From Nymphaea colorata (lineage: Eukaryota > Streptophyta > Magnoliopsida > Nymphaeales > Nymphaeaceae): a DNA stretch of 64,000 bases. Below the pieces are notes generated by a model. The model made no database searches, had not been told where the DNA came from, and was given only the letters and a program-made list of their open reading frames with translations. The stretch lies in NCBI RefSeq assembly GCF_008831285.2, contig NC_045150.1:17250600-17314599 (forward strand), written 5' to 3'. This document shows, piece by piece, positions 1 through 12,640 of the stretch. A program made the translations under genes and the position numbers. How positions within the stretch are numbered: the first letter of the stretch is position 1; each line of letters starts with the position of its first letter.

Positions 1-1152
1 CATTATGTCTGCGAATTAGATAAAGCACTCTATGGGCTCAAGCAGGCTCCACGCGCATGATATCTTCGCCTGAGTTGCTTTCTTACTGATCTTGGTTTTG
101 TTGTGTCTCAATCTGATGCATCCTTGTTTATTTACTCTCGTGATGGGCATCAACTTTATTTGATTGTTTATGTTGATGATTTGATAATTACCGGATCTGC
201 ACTAGCCCTCATTTCTCGTATCATTACCCAGCTTGGTTCCACTTTTTTCGGTTAAAGATCTTGTCCCTCTCACATATTTTCTAGGCATTGAAGTCAAGCG
301 ACAACCCGGTGAGATATACCAGTGCCAAGAAAATTACAATAATAGCATTCTTCGCAAAGCTAAAATGGATAATGCCAAACCCACAACGTCTCCCATGGTG
401 ACTACCAAAAATGTCACAGTTGCTGAAGAATCCTCCTTTTTCGATCCCACACTATATAGGAGTGTGATAGGTGCATTACATTATGTTTCGCTGACACGAC
501 CTGATATTACTTTTGTGGTAAATCGTGCCTATCAGTTCATACACTCTCCCAAAGTGGCTCATTGGACAATGGTTAAAAGAATACTTCGGTATTTAAAAGG
601 CACCAGTCATTATGTTCTTCGCTTGACTCAATCGCCTTCATTGCAATTAAGCATCTATGCAGACACAGACTGGGCTGGAAGTCCGGAAGACCGAAAGTCG
701 ACTGGTGGATTTGTTGCTCTCTTAGGAAATAATGTTATCTCATGGGCCTCCAGAAAACAAAGGACTGTAGCTCGATCCAGCACTGAAGCTGAATACAAAT
801 CTCTAGCCTGTGCTGCTGCAGAAATACTATGGTTAAAATCGTTTCTCAAAGAATTGAAGATCTCCTCACAAGATACACCAGCCCTATGGTGCGATAATAT
901 AGGTGCTTTATACCTAGCAGCAAATCCAGTCTTTCATGCTCGTACCAAACATGTTGAAATTGATTTCACTTCGTTAGAGATCATATCAATAAGGGAGAGA
1001 TACAAGTGAACTTCATTCGAACCAAAGAAAAAATGGCAGATGGGATGACAAAGGCTCTTGGAGACGCGATGTTCATGACTTTCAGAAACAATCTCAACGT
1101 CATAGAACTGCCGTTCAGATTGCGGGAGACTGTTAAGGAAGGTTTTGGATAA
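1..1152 (+). pseudogene. Ty1/copia pol 3' part (reverse transcriptase and RNase H), broken
   Basis: This is the C-terminal half of a copia polyprotein, which copies element RNA into DNA and degrades the RNA strand. The RT motif LYGLKQAPRA is at about 28-57 and the YVDD active site at 169-180. The RNase H part has YADTDWAGSPEDRKSTGG near 655-708 and the SSTEAEY block near 777-797; the tail has RTKEKMADGMTKAL. The original frame is broken three times: TGA at 58-60 where the family has Trp, a shift near 240-252, and a one-base loss near 967-973. Coding similarity then runs to the stop at 1150-1152, overlapping the LTR start. The 5' part of the element lies outside the window. It is clearly inactive. 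Confidence 0.93.
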
Positions 1153-1400
1153 TGATTGACGAGCATATAATTGTGGATCTAATTGGCATCGTCAATCCCC
1201 TATAATTGTGGATCTGATCTCAGTCCCCTATAATTGTGGGTCTGATACGATTTGATATCTTGCCATATTGTGTTGTAACCTCCCATCTACTGTACTCTAT
1301 ATATTTGTTGTTTTCTCAATCATATACAATGTAGAAGAGATTCTAGTATTTGCTCGTGTCCTCTCTTTCTCTCTCTCTCACGATACTCTTGGGTTTTTCA
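1131..1400 (+). repeat. 3' LTR of the copia element at the window start
   Basis: A purine-rich tract (ttgcgggaga) precedes TGTTAAGG at 1131, the expected polypurine tract plus LTR start. A TATA-like stretch (ctctatatat) is near 1289-1300 and a CT-rich leader follows. A CA end at about 1400 is the likeliest border, but a second candidate lies at about 1419 and no matching 5' LTR is visible to settle it. The repeated phrase tataattgtgg(a/g)tctga occurs three times between 1168 and 1240. Confidence 0.6.
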
Positions 1401-4400
1401 AAAACGTCACCAGTTTCATAATTTGTCACGAAGTGTGAATGGTTATCATGCTTCAGTAGGCCAAGTGACAGCAGTGTTTTCTTAAGCCGTACTTCGGGCT
1501 TGTTCCTCTAAGGCACCGGCAGCAACTCCTACTTCCCGTGTGCAAACTGCGACCGCATAGGTGTGAGAATGAGCTATTAGAACCACATATCACATATGCT
1601 AGTGCAGATATAACTAAGCAAATGCATGCACACTCTACCAGTCTCCTACGAAAGAAGTGTTAAAACATGGAAAAAAAAAACAACTTACGTGGTTGTGGTT
1701 CGGCATTTTGATGCCTGCATTCACGGGAAAGGCAGCTTTCTCGTTATTCATTCTCTGATGCTCTTGAGAGAAGATGGACTCTCAATATATAGAGTATAGG
1801 CCAGACTATTTTAGGTAAGATAATCACCCAGAATCCTACATGATAAGTAAAGTGTCAAGAAAAAAGGGATCGAATCTCTTATCAAGATCAGTTATTGTTA
1901 TGCAGACTACATTTTCGGTGGTTAATGGATTGGAAAAGAAAATGTGTAATATCATGAACTTGTATACCAAAAATCTTATAAGGGATAAACATTTTTTGTA
2001 CTATATATATTTTGCTCAAAGGAATCAATAAATACAAGTTCTCTCCAGCTTTATCTTTCACCCTTCCTCTGTTTCTTCTCTAAGTTTTTTCATAAAGCAA
2101 CAAGATCTCGATGGGTAAGGGAACATTGAAATAAGGCAACTATGAGAAAGGCAGCAGTAGATAAACTTTTCCAACAGAAAAGTGAGGTAATGGAGACAAT
2201 CTCTATGATTGTACCTAGGAACTTGTGAGGAGTATGACTCATTCTTGGAAGTCTTGTAGTTTCGTCGCTTATGATAGCTGTGAAGGATAAAACCTATAGA
2301 TTGGACTTGAACCATGGCTTCCATGCACGCTGTGAGAATTTGGAAGGTCTCCGTTCATAAAAGGTTTCTTAAACATTGAGGAGAAAAGACCAAACATTTA
2401 CAAGAAGATGGCAACTGAAACTTGCTTAGATTCCTAACTTAGTTAGACTCTCATATGAGCCAAGATTGGAAGGTTGCATTGGATTTACAGTGCAAATTTT
2501 GATTCCCATTCTACCATCTTTTCTGGGTATTTGGGATTTTCCTAAGAAAACATTAAGATGGTGGTGGGACAAACATATCATTTCTGATGGTGGTGGGACA
2601 AACTTATAATTTATGAACAGCAGCATTTTTAAACGAATTCCCATTCCTACTGTTTGTTTTGGCTTTTCGATTCACATTCAGTCATGTCAGTGGAAACTTT
2701 ATTTAAAGAAAACGGATCGAAAAGTCAGAATTTCGAGACCCAAACCTTGAAATGTTCAAGTTTTTTACTGTAAATTTCACGGAAAACATGAATTTCATTG
2801 CTCCAAACAATCAGAATCCTAATTTTTGACCTCAGCTGTTATTTTGGTTATGAACGGAACAGCTCTTTCAAACCTTAATGTAATGTTCAAACTTGGGTGA
2901 ACTTGGGCCCAATTATATGGAGTAGCCCCATGAGATCTGCCTCATAGTCAATTGAAAATATGTTAACCATATATTAAGTGTTTTAAGAATAAAAAAAAGT
3001 CTAGCTCCGCCCCTGATTGCAGAAGATAAAAAATCCCACAAAAATGAAAAAAGAACAGACAAGTCATGGGCTTGGTGCTGGGTGTGCAGGGCGCCATTAA
3101 TCTCTCCATCTGAATATCCGTGTAAGTTGTGGCCCCTTGTTTTGCAGTTACCTCTGTTCAAAGTTTCTTTCCCCTGTTGTTATCTGACCCAAGGACACCC
3201 TTTGGCTCATGTCACCTATGCTATGGAAAAGTGCAGCAATGGCTTGAGTTTGACACGCAAGTTCGAGTTAGCCAGTATTTAACTGTTCCTTTACTATATA
3301 TCATTTCTAGCATAGGCAGCATATCTTCGTGTCTAAAAATATGGAATGAATGAAAATTCTTACCATTAAAAGGACATGTTTTTTTCCTTTGCATCCTTGT
3401 GTTGCCGAATGCACTTGAACAAGCGGCATATATATGGAAGAACCAGCACCAAAGGAATTACAACAGAACGACTACAAAGAACAAGCACCAAAGGAATTGC
3501 AACAGAACGACTACCGCAAACAGAATCAGCTTCAAACCAAACCATGCAATTGTTGCGACCTGGAACCAAAATTTTCAACAAATTAGCCAATATAAATAAA
3601 TGAACATATTGTGAATGAACAAATTGTACATATATCATAAATTTTTTGTATGGGTTAACTTCATCTTTTACATACAAGAACTTGCAAGGAAAGATAAGAA
3701 GTCTTCCAAAATAAAGGCACTGCTTTCTGTCAATAAATATGAACCTTACCGCCTTGTAGATAATAATAAGAATCATAGTGGGGTACTAAGTTGAGCAGTA
3801 ATACTTCCAGGCTACCCTTTAAATGCATTTTGAAATATTTTCCATACCCACTGCGAAGAAGTGCCACCCCAACCCAGACATTCACTTGGAGTGACCAAAT
3901 GCATTTCAAAAATATTTTTGTATACCCACTCAAACGTGCTCTTGTTCACAATTACAAGATTGGTTTGATTCAATAAGAAAGAAGATGAAATGGTTTGTAA
4001 AAGATAGTTTCGAACTTTTTTATTTACTTCCTCAAATTGAATACAAGAGAACAAGAACATAGGTCAGATGATTTTCTTTTTAAACAATTTGAGAAGTTTT
4101 TTGCTACCTGAAAGTTGAAGTATCCTTTATAATTATTTCTTTTCAATAACAAACTCACACTCTGTTGCTCCAAAGAAGAAAATAAAGAAAAAAAACAGTA
4201 AAATGATGAAAAAAAAAGATAAGTGATCATGGAGCGAGCTTTTTATATTAAACGAGCTTTTTACATTAAAAAGTTGAATTCCTCCATTCATGCTTCCCCT
4301 TTTTCCTAGAAGCCCCCAACTTACAATTTTTAGAATTTATTTAAAAAAATAAATACGTAAAAAAATCTAATACTGCAGTTTTGGCAACGTCAAAATCAAG

Positions 4401-5928
4401 TGCGAATGTCATGTTTCGCATCAGATCTTTAATTCAATGTACCAAAAGTTTGGATGGGATAGCACAATATCCATCTACATTTTGGCCAATGGATGGCTGG
4501 TCATAGCCCCCTTAAAACATGCCTTAAGCTAATACAAACTAATGTATGTATAATTTGTCCTCATTAAGCATCTATTAGTCATTTTTGTCAAGTTAAAACA
4601 AGCTTAAGTTAGTAACAACTTAGAGCTATTGGCAAACATATTTTTTTTTAAGTAGTGGTGCAAAACTTACATTGTGTTTTATGACAATGTGAAAATGGTT
4701 TTCATGTCACTAGTTATTCTCCAGTCTTCTTGAAATTTCTTTTTATTTTATTATGTTTTGTTGTTCTAACTGAAGACGGCGTTCCCATTCCAGTGACCTT
4801 TGAGCTCAGCTGCCAAGAATATACATTGTAGGGGTGGACAAACATCTCATAATAAATTTTGACTCAAGTTCTGAGGATGATTTATCTCTTCAGAGAACCT
4901 GGACATGCTTTTCTCATTGTCGTTTTTGTCTTAACACTGTTTGAAAACCCAGCCTCATTTTCCACTGGACAATTCATTCAAGACAAGTTATCCAGTGAAA
5001 CTCATTTGGGACAGTTTCCTCCTACAATGTCATTTATGTAATGACTCATGGCCGGAGCCTAACTAGAATTTAGCAATATTGAAGTCTATTTTGAGTAAAA
5101 AAATCCATAGCTCTTTATGTAGGCTAAATTCCAGTTTTTTTTTCTATGTTGCAACGTAAATTGAATGGACTTCCATTGGATTAGAAATTACTCGTGCTTA
5201 AAATCAGATATATCCCAATTAAATAATTACAAACAGTGGTATAAATTTTTTCAAAGGGCAAAACTAGCATAGCATAAACGGTCGGGCTCGACGCATATGG
5301 AGATGCATGTCTCTAGTTGATTCCCAAGTGGTGGAGTATGGTATATAAGTTGAAGGGAGCAGTGGTACTACTAATGTATGTAGCTCAAAGCCCTATAGAC
5401 TGGGGGAACGAGGGGTCTTAATGCTTCTTCTGTTTTGAGTGGTGAGTTATTGACTTTGAAAGGGTAACAATAACTCGTTCAAGTTTAAATAAAGTGACTG
5501 CATGTATTACATAAAATGCTGTTAAACAAAGAAATTTAAACTTGTGCTTTTAGTGCACCACTAAAAGTTTGATGTGCATTTAGAGTTCCATAAGTTTTTG
5601 GATTCAGGTTCGCTTCGAATTTGAACTCAGAATCGATGACAGATTTGAATCCAAATCACTAATTAGTCATGATTCAAGTATCGTATGTGACAAATGATTT
5701 GGAGACTACTCGATATCCCACTCGAATCGGCATCCCATAGGAGGCATTTATTTGGCCGTGAATCTGAGATCCTCTCGGATCTCAAATCTTTTTTCTATAC
5801 GACCCACTGTTCAAACAAACAGTGGATTCCACGTGAGTGAAAAATGTGGATCTTAAATCCAGGTTTCTCCCTAAAAACATATGTTTTGAGGTTGGATGGA
5901 AGGAGGTCTCAAATCAAATCTACTGTTT
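1401..5928. other. AT-rich intergenic DNA with no recognisable gene
   Basis: No open frame here resembles a known family or shows gene-like structure. Small repeats are visible: a 39 bp tandem duplication at about 3439-3516, and a loose direct repeat of 40-45 bp with about 76 bp period at 3821-3940 (aaatgcattt ... tacccact). The phrase gtctagctccgcccctg at 2998-3014 is typical of short interspersed DNA elements. The stretch 5570-5910 contains repeated G(A)ATCC-type words like those seen elsewhere in the window. Confidence 0.5.
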
Positions 5929-7220
5929 TCACGGAAAGAGATTGGGTCCTCCTTCGAATATCTCGACCCAAAAAATGGACTGAACTCGGACGTGGATCCG
6001 ATCACTGGTGAGATCATCCAGTACCAATGATTGGATCATCCATGGTTTAACCTTCAAATTGGGTTCTGTGTAGGAAAAATAAGGATAAAGTTCCACTTGT
6101 ACCGCTTCGTTGAGTGGTAGCCAAGCCAGCTTAACACATCGGATAATGGGACCCACCTCAACTTGGGAGATCTACAAATTCCTCGTTCGTCATGGCGCAT
6201 GGCGGGTCTTGGTGGAAAGAGGAACAAATCCAAAGAAAAGGAAGAAGGGAGGATACATGAAAATGTTGCTTTGTTAGTGCCATATGAGAGCCATGAACCA
6301 ATTTGGGCTGATTCTCGTAACACTAACATCGATCATCTGATCTTCTGTATTCCTGCAGCAACCCCTATCACCGGAATTTCTTAGGGTCGACTGAATTTCT
6401 CTGCTGCAGATGTCAGTGACGAGCTTGCAGATCCTCACGAATCACCTCCAGAAATCTCCTCTCGGCAGCTCCTGTTCTCAGCCTACAGGTTCAGCTCGAC
6501 AGCAGGTTCTCTCAACCCTTCACTGAGTCACAAACGCAGGCAGTCATATTTGCTTCTGTTCAAAGGCTATGGTTTCTTCTCTGATTTAAGACGGCAAAAG
6601 AGCTTCTCCAATGGAGGAAAGAGAGAGAAAACATAATTTGGGGCTGTCGAACTGTAATGAGGTGGTTTTTTTTTTTTTTTGGGTGCACTTTGAACTATTT
6701 CTCTGTTTTCTCTGAGGAGAGCTTGACGGTGATATTCTGAGATCCCTGGATTTTCTGCCCCCTGAACGTGAGCATCAAAGCAGAAATTCACGAAGCCTGC
6801 TCTGTTCGCATCGAACAAACACCACCGAGTCGAGATTCATCGAAGATCTTCATTCACACCTCTCTATTTCGCTCTCGGCCCTGCAACTATGGCTTCTCTA
6901 TTTTCTGAAGGTTAGTGTTTTTCTGTTTCTCGGTGTCAAGAGAATTTGAGTTTTGGAAGTTGTGGAATCAATACTTGGAGCCGGAAAAGGAGGAGGAAGA
7001 CATCTGCTGCTGCTCAAGGGAGACCTGCTGCTTGGCCTGCTTGCCAAAGGAAAGGGGGAAGTGAACCCTCATCCCCTCGTATATCTCTGCCTCCTCTCCC
7101 TCCATGGTCATGTCTCCGGATCGATCTTTGCGCGATGACAGGAAGAGACGCAAGTGATCATTTTTTGCGGAAGCCCAGCTGACCATTGTCTTCCTTCTCT
7201 AAGAACAATAAGAAGGAACT
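5929..7220. other. Unassigned stretch upstream of the copia gag relic
   Basis: Several short overlapping frames exist on both strands (for example 5929-6156 on -), but none resembles a family I know. The sequence is less AT-rich than its surroundings. At 6889-6910 an ATG after a CT-rich leader opens a short frame ending GAAG followed by gttagtg, which looks like a first exon with a donor site, but nothing downstream confirms it. I see no tRNA-primer site before the gag at 7221, so a 5' LTR cannot be placed here. Confidence 0.35.
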
Positions 7221-7970
7221 ATGGCAGACCAAGAAAAGAATAATGGCGACATCAGTAATTCAGAAAATTCTCAGGTGATGACTGATTCCTTCTTTTTACA
7301 TCATTCTGATAATCCTGAAAGTGTGTTGGTATCTCAAGCAATTAACGGTGACAATTTTGCCATTTGGAGTAGAGCCATGATAATGACCTTGTCAGCAAAA
7401 AATAAATTAGGCTTGGTAGATGGATTTATCAAAGAGCCAAAAGAAGGACATAAGAATCGTGCCTTATGGGTTAGATGCAATAATATGATTTTTTCATGGA
7501 TTTTAAATTCTATTAGCAAAGAAATTGCTGCTAGTATTGCTTATGCTACTTCTGCTGAAGATGTATGGAAAGATTTTAAAAACAGGTTTACTCAGAGTTT
7601 AGCACCAAGAATATATCAACTGCAGTTCTATATGTTGACTTCAACAAGAGACTCTATCAGTTACTATGTACTACACAAACACTAAGGTGTTATGGGATGA
7701 ACTTAACTCTTATTCTCCCATACCATCTTGTTCATGTGGTGCTATGAGAATTTACTCAGATCATATTCAAAGAGAAAGAGTAATCCAATTCTTGATGGAG
7801 CTAAACGACTCATAGGGAGCAATTCGTGGTCAAATCTGACTACTTGATCCCTTGCCCAACATTAACAAAGTTTATGCTTTAGTTCTACAGGAAGAAAAAC
7901 AACGTGAAGCAAGATTCACGTCGTCACATTCCTCGTCACTAGTTCAGCCTCCACTGGAACCTGGCCGAGG
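7221..7970 (+). pseudogene. Ty1/copia gag (Retrotran_gag_2/UBN2 type), broken
   Basis: This is the capsid (gag) N-terminus of a copia element. It starts at ATG 7221 and shows the family's opening layout: an acidic leader, then INGDNFAIWSRAMIMTLSAK near 7344-7400, NNMIFSWILNSISKEI, SAEDVWKDFKNRF and QLQFYML. The first frame stops at 7683-7685 after a one- or two-base shift near 7660. The family sequence resumes in another frame with LWDELNSYSPIPSCSCGAM (about 7691-7750) and LDPLPNINKVYALVLQEEK (about 7846-7905). Within that part TAG at 7813-7815 and TGA near 7837 replace sense codons. No protease or integrase follows, so this is an isolated gag fragment. Confidence 0.88.
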
Positions 7971-9670
7971 TCATCCCCTGCAGCCGCAGGATCTTCATTG
8001 CCACCGACTTCATTGTCATCGACATCAGTGCTATATAAGACGAAAATGTGCTGGTCTTGAGAGGAGATGGGCCCATGCCGTCACGGTGCCAGGTGCTCTA
8101 TCTCTCCCTCTTTCTTATGTGTGGTACACTCGACAGACCGCGTCGTGCTTGGCTGGCAAGACAACAGAATTCCCTGCAGGGATTTGGTTCACCCAGTGCT
8201 CTTGGTATGTTAGGAGGAGAGTCCACTATAGTTGAACTGGCAAGCTTCACATGGTTATAGAACTTGTAAGCTCATCCAAATGGGACTCAAGAAACCATGG
8301 TTATACTCTGAAAAGAAATAACCGGTGACATGTCGTTGACCATTTAACCTTCCAAGTCTGAAAGCCGTATTCACTAGAACCTGCAGGTACCTTAGTTAGT
8401 ACACGTGCTTTGATGTTTGCCGGTGGAAACATAAAAAACGAGCTGACAATAGCTGGGGCGCAGCTAATATTCATCAATCCCAGGTCAAACTATAGATTAT
8501 GAACATAACCTATACAACTTGCTAGCAGTTCCATTCAGATGATGAGGTGAGATTTGATCTGGCAAGCTGTTAACCTCTTTTTATAACCCGTTAGTATAAA
8601 TGATCTCTCTGAACTTTAGCTTCCACAAGTTATTTTTAGTTTATCAACTTGTGCTTTTAATTAGTTTACAAAAGAAGAAAATGCAGTCTCCCTTAAACAC
8701 AAAAAGTGAATATAGTCTGACTCAACAGTTGGAAATTAGTGGACAATGTGTCATAACAGCAAAATAAGTGACGTAGAATTTGAAGTTATTAAGTTATAAG
8801 CACAAGCAGAGTGATGGGATCAATTAGCACGTCAGCTGTGCAGCTTCTTTGCTGATCATTTGTTTGATGAGTTATGTGTTATTCTATGTCACCAGTAACA
8901 CATTATTACTGCCCTACTAATCTGCCTTAAAAATTCCTATAACAAGTGTCCCATGGATCTTGTTCATTTTTTAAGTAGATTCATAATAGAATAAAAATGG
9001 GCCTATATTTGAAAGGATCTGCTTGTGTTCTGCTAATTCATTTATTGGACTGTCAATGTGTCCTTGGTAACAACGGAATCAGTTCGAGCCAGGGTCTGGT
9101 AGCTTCAACTACCGGGCCAGTTTGGTTGGACCCATTTCTCTGCTGCTCTTTATTAAGGTTTGATGTGGAACTAATGGATTTCTTCCTTATATAGCCTCGC
9201 ATCCAAATTTGGGTACAACTTTTTCTTAATTCGTATCCAAACTCGAACCATAGTATATAAGTACCTATACTGCCAAGAATATATTTTATATGAATCGGAT
9301 CCATGGTCATTTGTATCCAAACTCGAATCGTATTCTAATATTTTACATTTTTATTTTTTGTATTTGGGTGGTGGCCTTTTGGTTTTGCGATAAAAGTTAT
9401 TCTTAGCAGATTCAAAAGCACCACAACCATGCCCAAGAGATGGGGATGGCGTCACTGTTATGAAACAAAGAAAGTGTTTCTGACAAGTCATTGGGAAAAG
9501 AAATGAGCCGGGAGCAAAAATAACTAAACAACCCTATTTATTTTAGAAAAATGAAAAAGAAGTTGTTTATTTTTGTCATTTTTCAAAAGAAGAAGCTGTC
9601 ATATCCTTTTAAGCCTGGCGACTAACTCCTTCATGTCTACTCTTACATTGGAGAGATATCATCTCTGAAT
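7971..9670. other. Decayed gag tail, then non-coding spacer
   Basis: From about 7971 to 8260 the sequence is GC-richer and keeps faint resemblance to a copia gag C-terminus (a frame with RPRRAWLARQQNSLQGF), but no zinc knuckle survives. From 8260 to 9670 I see nothing that supports a gene. The word TCGTATCCAAACTCGAA occurs at about 9230-9246 and is nearly repeated at about 9311-9327. Confidence 0.4.
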
Positions 9671-9674
9671 TTGC

Positions 9675-9870
9675 ATTCAAGATCTGGTTTCACAATCCGA
9701 ATCCGAATTTTGAACTGTATCTAGACGATTTTCAAAAGGTAGCATTGGATATGAGTAATTACTTAAAACAAAATCTGATCTGAATCCGTATCCGATCCGA
9801 TACTTATATATATCAGAATTTGAATCCGAATCCAGTCGGATGTTATTTCTTAATTCCGAAGACAATCTAT
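9675..9870. repeat. Cryptic repeat rich in ATCCGAATCCGA words
   Basis: The segment is built of overlapping imperfect copies of AATCCGA/GATCCGAT. Related word-rich segments lie at about 31870-32165 and 49450-49700. They look like one family of short dispersed elements whose inner sequence has drifted into simple repeats. No terminal inverted repeat could be fixed. Confidence 0.4.
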
Positions 9871-11689
9871 TCCATAATCAGAGATTAATCTTTTTCCCAT
9901 ATCTGTTTTTTTTTTTTTTTGGAACGGTTCAATTGGACATGTGATCAAGATGGAAAATGACATTTAAAGTCTATCCATCTTACCAAGTGAATGACGAGGC
10001 AGTTCCAATTCTTTTGCTTACGATACATGGAAAGGCACGATATCTAGATAAAGGCAGAAAGAGAGAGAGAACATATAATTAAGTGACAAATTGTCAATGA
10101 TTTTGCATACATTGCCAAAAACAATAAAGGAATACAGACAATCATATGCCAAAGAAAAGAAAAACGTGGCATCTTTGAAATTAGAGAAAAAGAACTGTCT
10201 TTTTGAGCCTTTTCACTTTTTTCAAATTTTTTTATCCGTAAAACAAATTTCTTTTTTCTATTTAAACAGAAACATATTTGTCATTAAGCATACTGACACA
10301 CAAAATTTTGGTGCACTAAAATACCATGTTTGCTGCAATGTGTTATTGCTTACAAGTATGAACTTGCATTCCACATCAAATCCCAAACGCCCGGGCTTCT
10401 TAAAAAAAGAAATGTAGGCTAGGCCCCGAGATGAACTTTTTTTGTAGGTTCTATGTCAAAGTTTCTCCGGTATCTCAGCCCAACCCAAATTTCCTAACTA
10501 AAATACAAAAATAATGCCCACTCAGAAACCACTATCGTATAAAACACTGTCCTAATAGAGCTCAATTGTGACTTACCCCAGCACATACTGCAGCTCCTTT
10601 AATGCTGCCAGTAGGGCTGCGCATCAGGTAGGGTGGGATTGGTCTGATGCCCAATAAAATCGGACTCTATGCATTCATGAAGGTATTCTTATCAGTTTGA
10701 GTCTGGACCATTTAGTTATTGGGCAGAGTCAGGCCATCATGCTTCTGTCCGACATGTAGCCGGTTCGATGTCAACTTTTATTACTAAAAGGCTTCCTTTT
10801 CTAATATCTTCAAAATCTTCGGCAACACGTCACTAGTTTTTAAGAAATGTTTGGGGATGCACCAAAGAGTTTTTAAAAAGAATCAACATAATAAGGAAGC
10901 CAAATGTCAGCATTATGGCAAAAAAGATTTTAGAGAGAGAGAAAGAAAAAAAAAAACCAAAGTGGAGAGGTGGGGTTTAAATGTGTATATTGAACAGAAT
11001 CAGGCCTCCAATACCCAACTCAGAGTCAGGCCAGCCTAGCCTAGCTTAGCTCAGCCCAGCAAGTTTGTTTTGTCGGGTTGGGTAATCTTTCAACCCAGCA
11101 CATACCATCGCGAGGCATGTAGTCTCATTTTTTCTTTCTCTTCCCTTCATCATTTCCCATGGCCATGTAAGAGAGCTCTTGAAATTTCTTATTTAGAGCC
11201 AACAGCCATGAGCAACTGAAGTCAAGTCATGTTTATTTCATCAACTCAAATAGGCATGATATGTTTTTTCTTTTTCTTTTTTTTTCATTTTATTCTTTTA
11301 CCTTCCATTGAGTGTATGCCTTTGTTATAACTCTACAAATAGATAATGTGCATGTATGGCCAGTTGATTTTTCTATTGATAGATGGATGAACTATGAGGA
11401 TGAGAGCTTGTGGTGGGATTTTTTTTTTTTTATATTGTTTTCTGAGGTTGGTGATTGTCCAAATAAGGAATGCTACAATTAGTTTTGACATCCTTCAAAT
11501 CCTCATTCCCTTGATAAAATACCTATTGATCATCCTATTTGTAGTCTTAAAGAAGTGATCCACCTTTAAAAGAGTGTCTTCCTAATGGGATTGAAGCACA
11601 AATTCCTCTCTCGCTTGCAAAAAAATATTGAAGTTGAAAATTTTCAATATTATCTCATCAATTTAATTTTCCATATAAAAAAAAGGGCT
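9871..11689. other. Non-coding spacer with GGCC-word repeat pieces
   Basis: A frame at 10091-10417 (+) begins like a gag segment (LPKTIKEYRQSY) but soon becomes A/T-rich filler, so I do not call a gene. Between 10610 and 10760, and again at 10985-11100, there are words such as cagcctagcctagc and cagcccagc, like the GGCC-rich dispersed repeat seen in both receptor-kinase introns. A microsatellite-like GA/A tract lies at 10929-10955. Confidence 0.4.
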
Positions 11690-12017
11690 TAAAATATCTC
11701 GTTGTTAGATAATTTTTTCTTCCTTCTTTTCTTCACTCTTCCTGATTTTTTTCTCTTAGAATCTTTATATCTTTCTTATTATTCCCTTAAAATCTATCTT
11801 CACAAATTTTCGTTTCTCTATTTCTTTTCTCTCCCTTAAAATCTTTACATTTCTCTCTCTCATTTTTTCTTAAATCTTTTGCTATTCTACTATTTTTTCT
11901 CTCTTTATTTATTTTCTTTCTCTTCAAAATCTTTATCTCTCTCCCTCTCGCACTCATTTTTCTCTTAAATTCCCTTGTTCTTCTACTAGTTTTTTTTCTC
12001 TTAAAAATATTTATCTC

Positions 12018-12051
<34 letters not shown>

Positions 12052-12320
12052 ACTCTCTCTCTCTCTCTCATGTTTATCTTAAAATCTCTTGCTCTTCTAC
12101 TAGTTTTTCAACTAACTTCTACTAGTTTCTTGCTTTATTTTGTTCCACTCACTTATAAATTTTTGTTTCTCTCTCTTCCTTATTTTTCTCTTAAAATCTC
12201 TTACTCTTTTACTAGTTTTTCTCCATCTATATTTTCTCTCTCTTAAAAATCTTTATCTCACTCTCTCTAAGTGTCTTGATAAAAGTTTATGAAATACTTT
12301 CCTTTAAAAAGATTTTCTTT
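11690..12320. repeat. Long pyrimidine-rich tract with (CT)n core
   Basis: About 600 bases are nearly pure C/T on the + strand, built of TTTCTCTCTTAAAATCTCTT-like units repeated imperfectly, with a perfect (CT)n run at about 12019-12069. The purine-rich complement gives a spurious Arg/Glu/Lys-rich open frame. The tract sits at the left edge of the duplicated block; a much shorter version of the same sequence is at 32300-32390 in copy B. Confidence 0.7.
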
Positions 12321-12409
12321 CCTTCGCCTCATAAAGTTTTAACCTTTTTACCAAATACCACACCACATATAGGTTGAAGATAATGTTTGGGTGAATATGA
12401 AATGCATGG

Positions 12410-12640
12410 AAAATGAACACAACCTGCCTTAAACAAATTTTGGGATGGAAACAACCTTATTTGCACAGAAGGAAATCTCAAGCTGGGCGAGGGACACATA
12501 TTGCAATGCTCCCACAATACTTGAATATAAAGTAGCATCCTTGAACTTCGAACTGTGACCAGCAAATAATTTTATGAATGTGGCCATCGGCGTGTTCAAG
12601 GGTTTGGCTTCATGCATTTTTGTATGCTTGAAAAGATTAA
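12410..12640 (-). pseudogene. Ty1/copia RT fragment, copy A
   Basis: The minus strand shows a short piece of the copia RT/RNase H joint: MHEAKPLNTPMA, then LYSSIVGALQYVSLAQLEIS (family consensus YRSIVGALQYVTLTRPDI). It is cut off on both sides. The same piece, more damaged, occurs at 32640-32770 next to the second receptor-kinase copy, so it belongs to the duplicated block and was already there before the duplication. Confidence 0.85.

Noticed and set aside
655-1166. Minus-strand open frames opposite the copia RNase H
   Set aside because: They are shadows of the + strand coding sequence.
10091-10417. Frame starting like a gag piece (LPKTIKEYRQSY)
   Set aside because: The resemblance is limited to about a dozen residues, and the rest is A/T-rich filler without gag motifs.
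11787-12071. Minus-strand open frame rich in Arg, Glu and Lys
   Set aside because: It is the purine-strand translation of the pyrimidine tract and (CT)n run; composition alone keeps it open.
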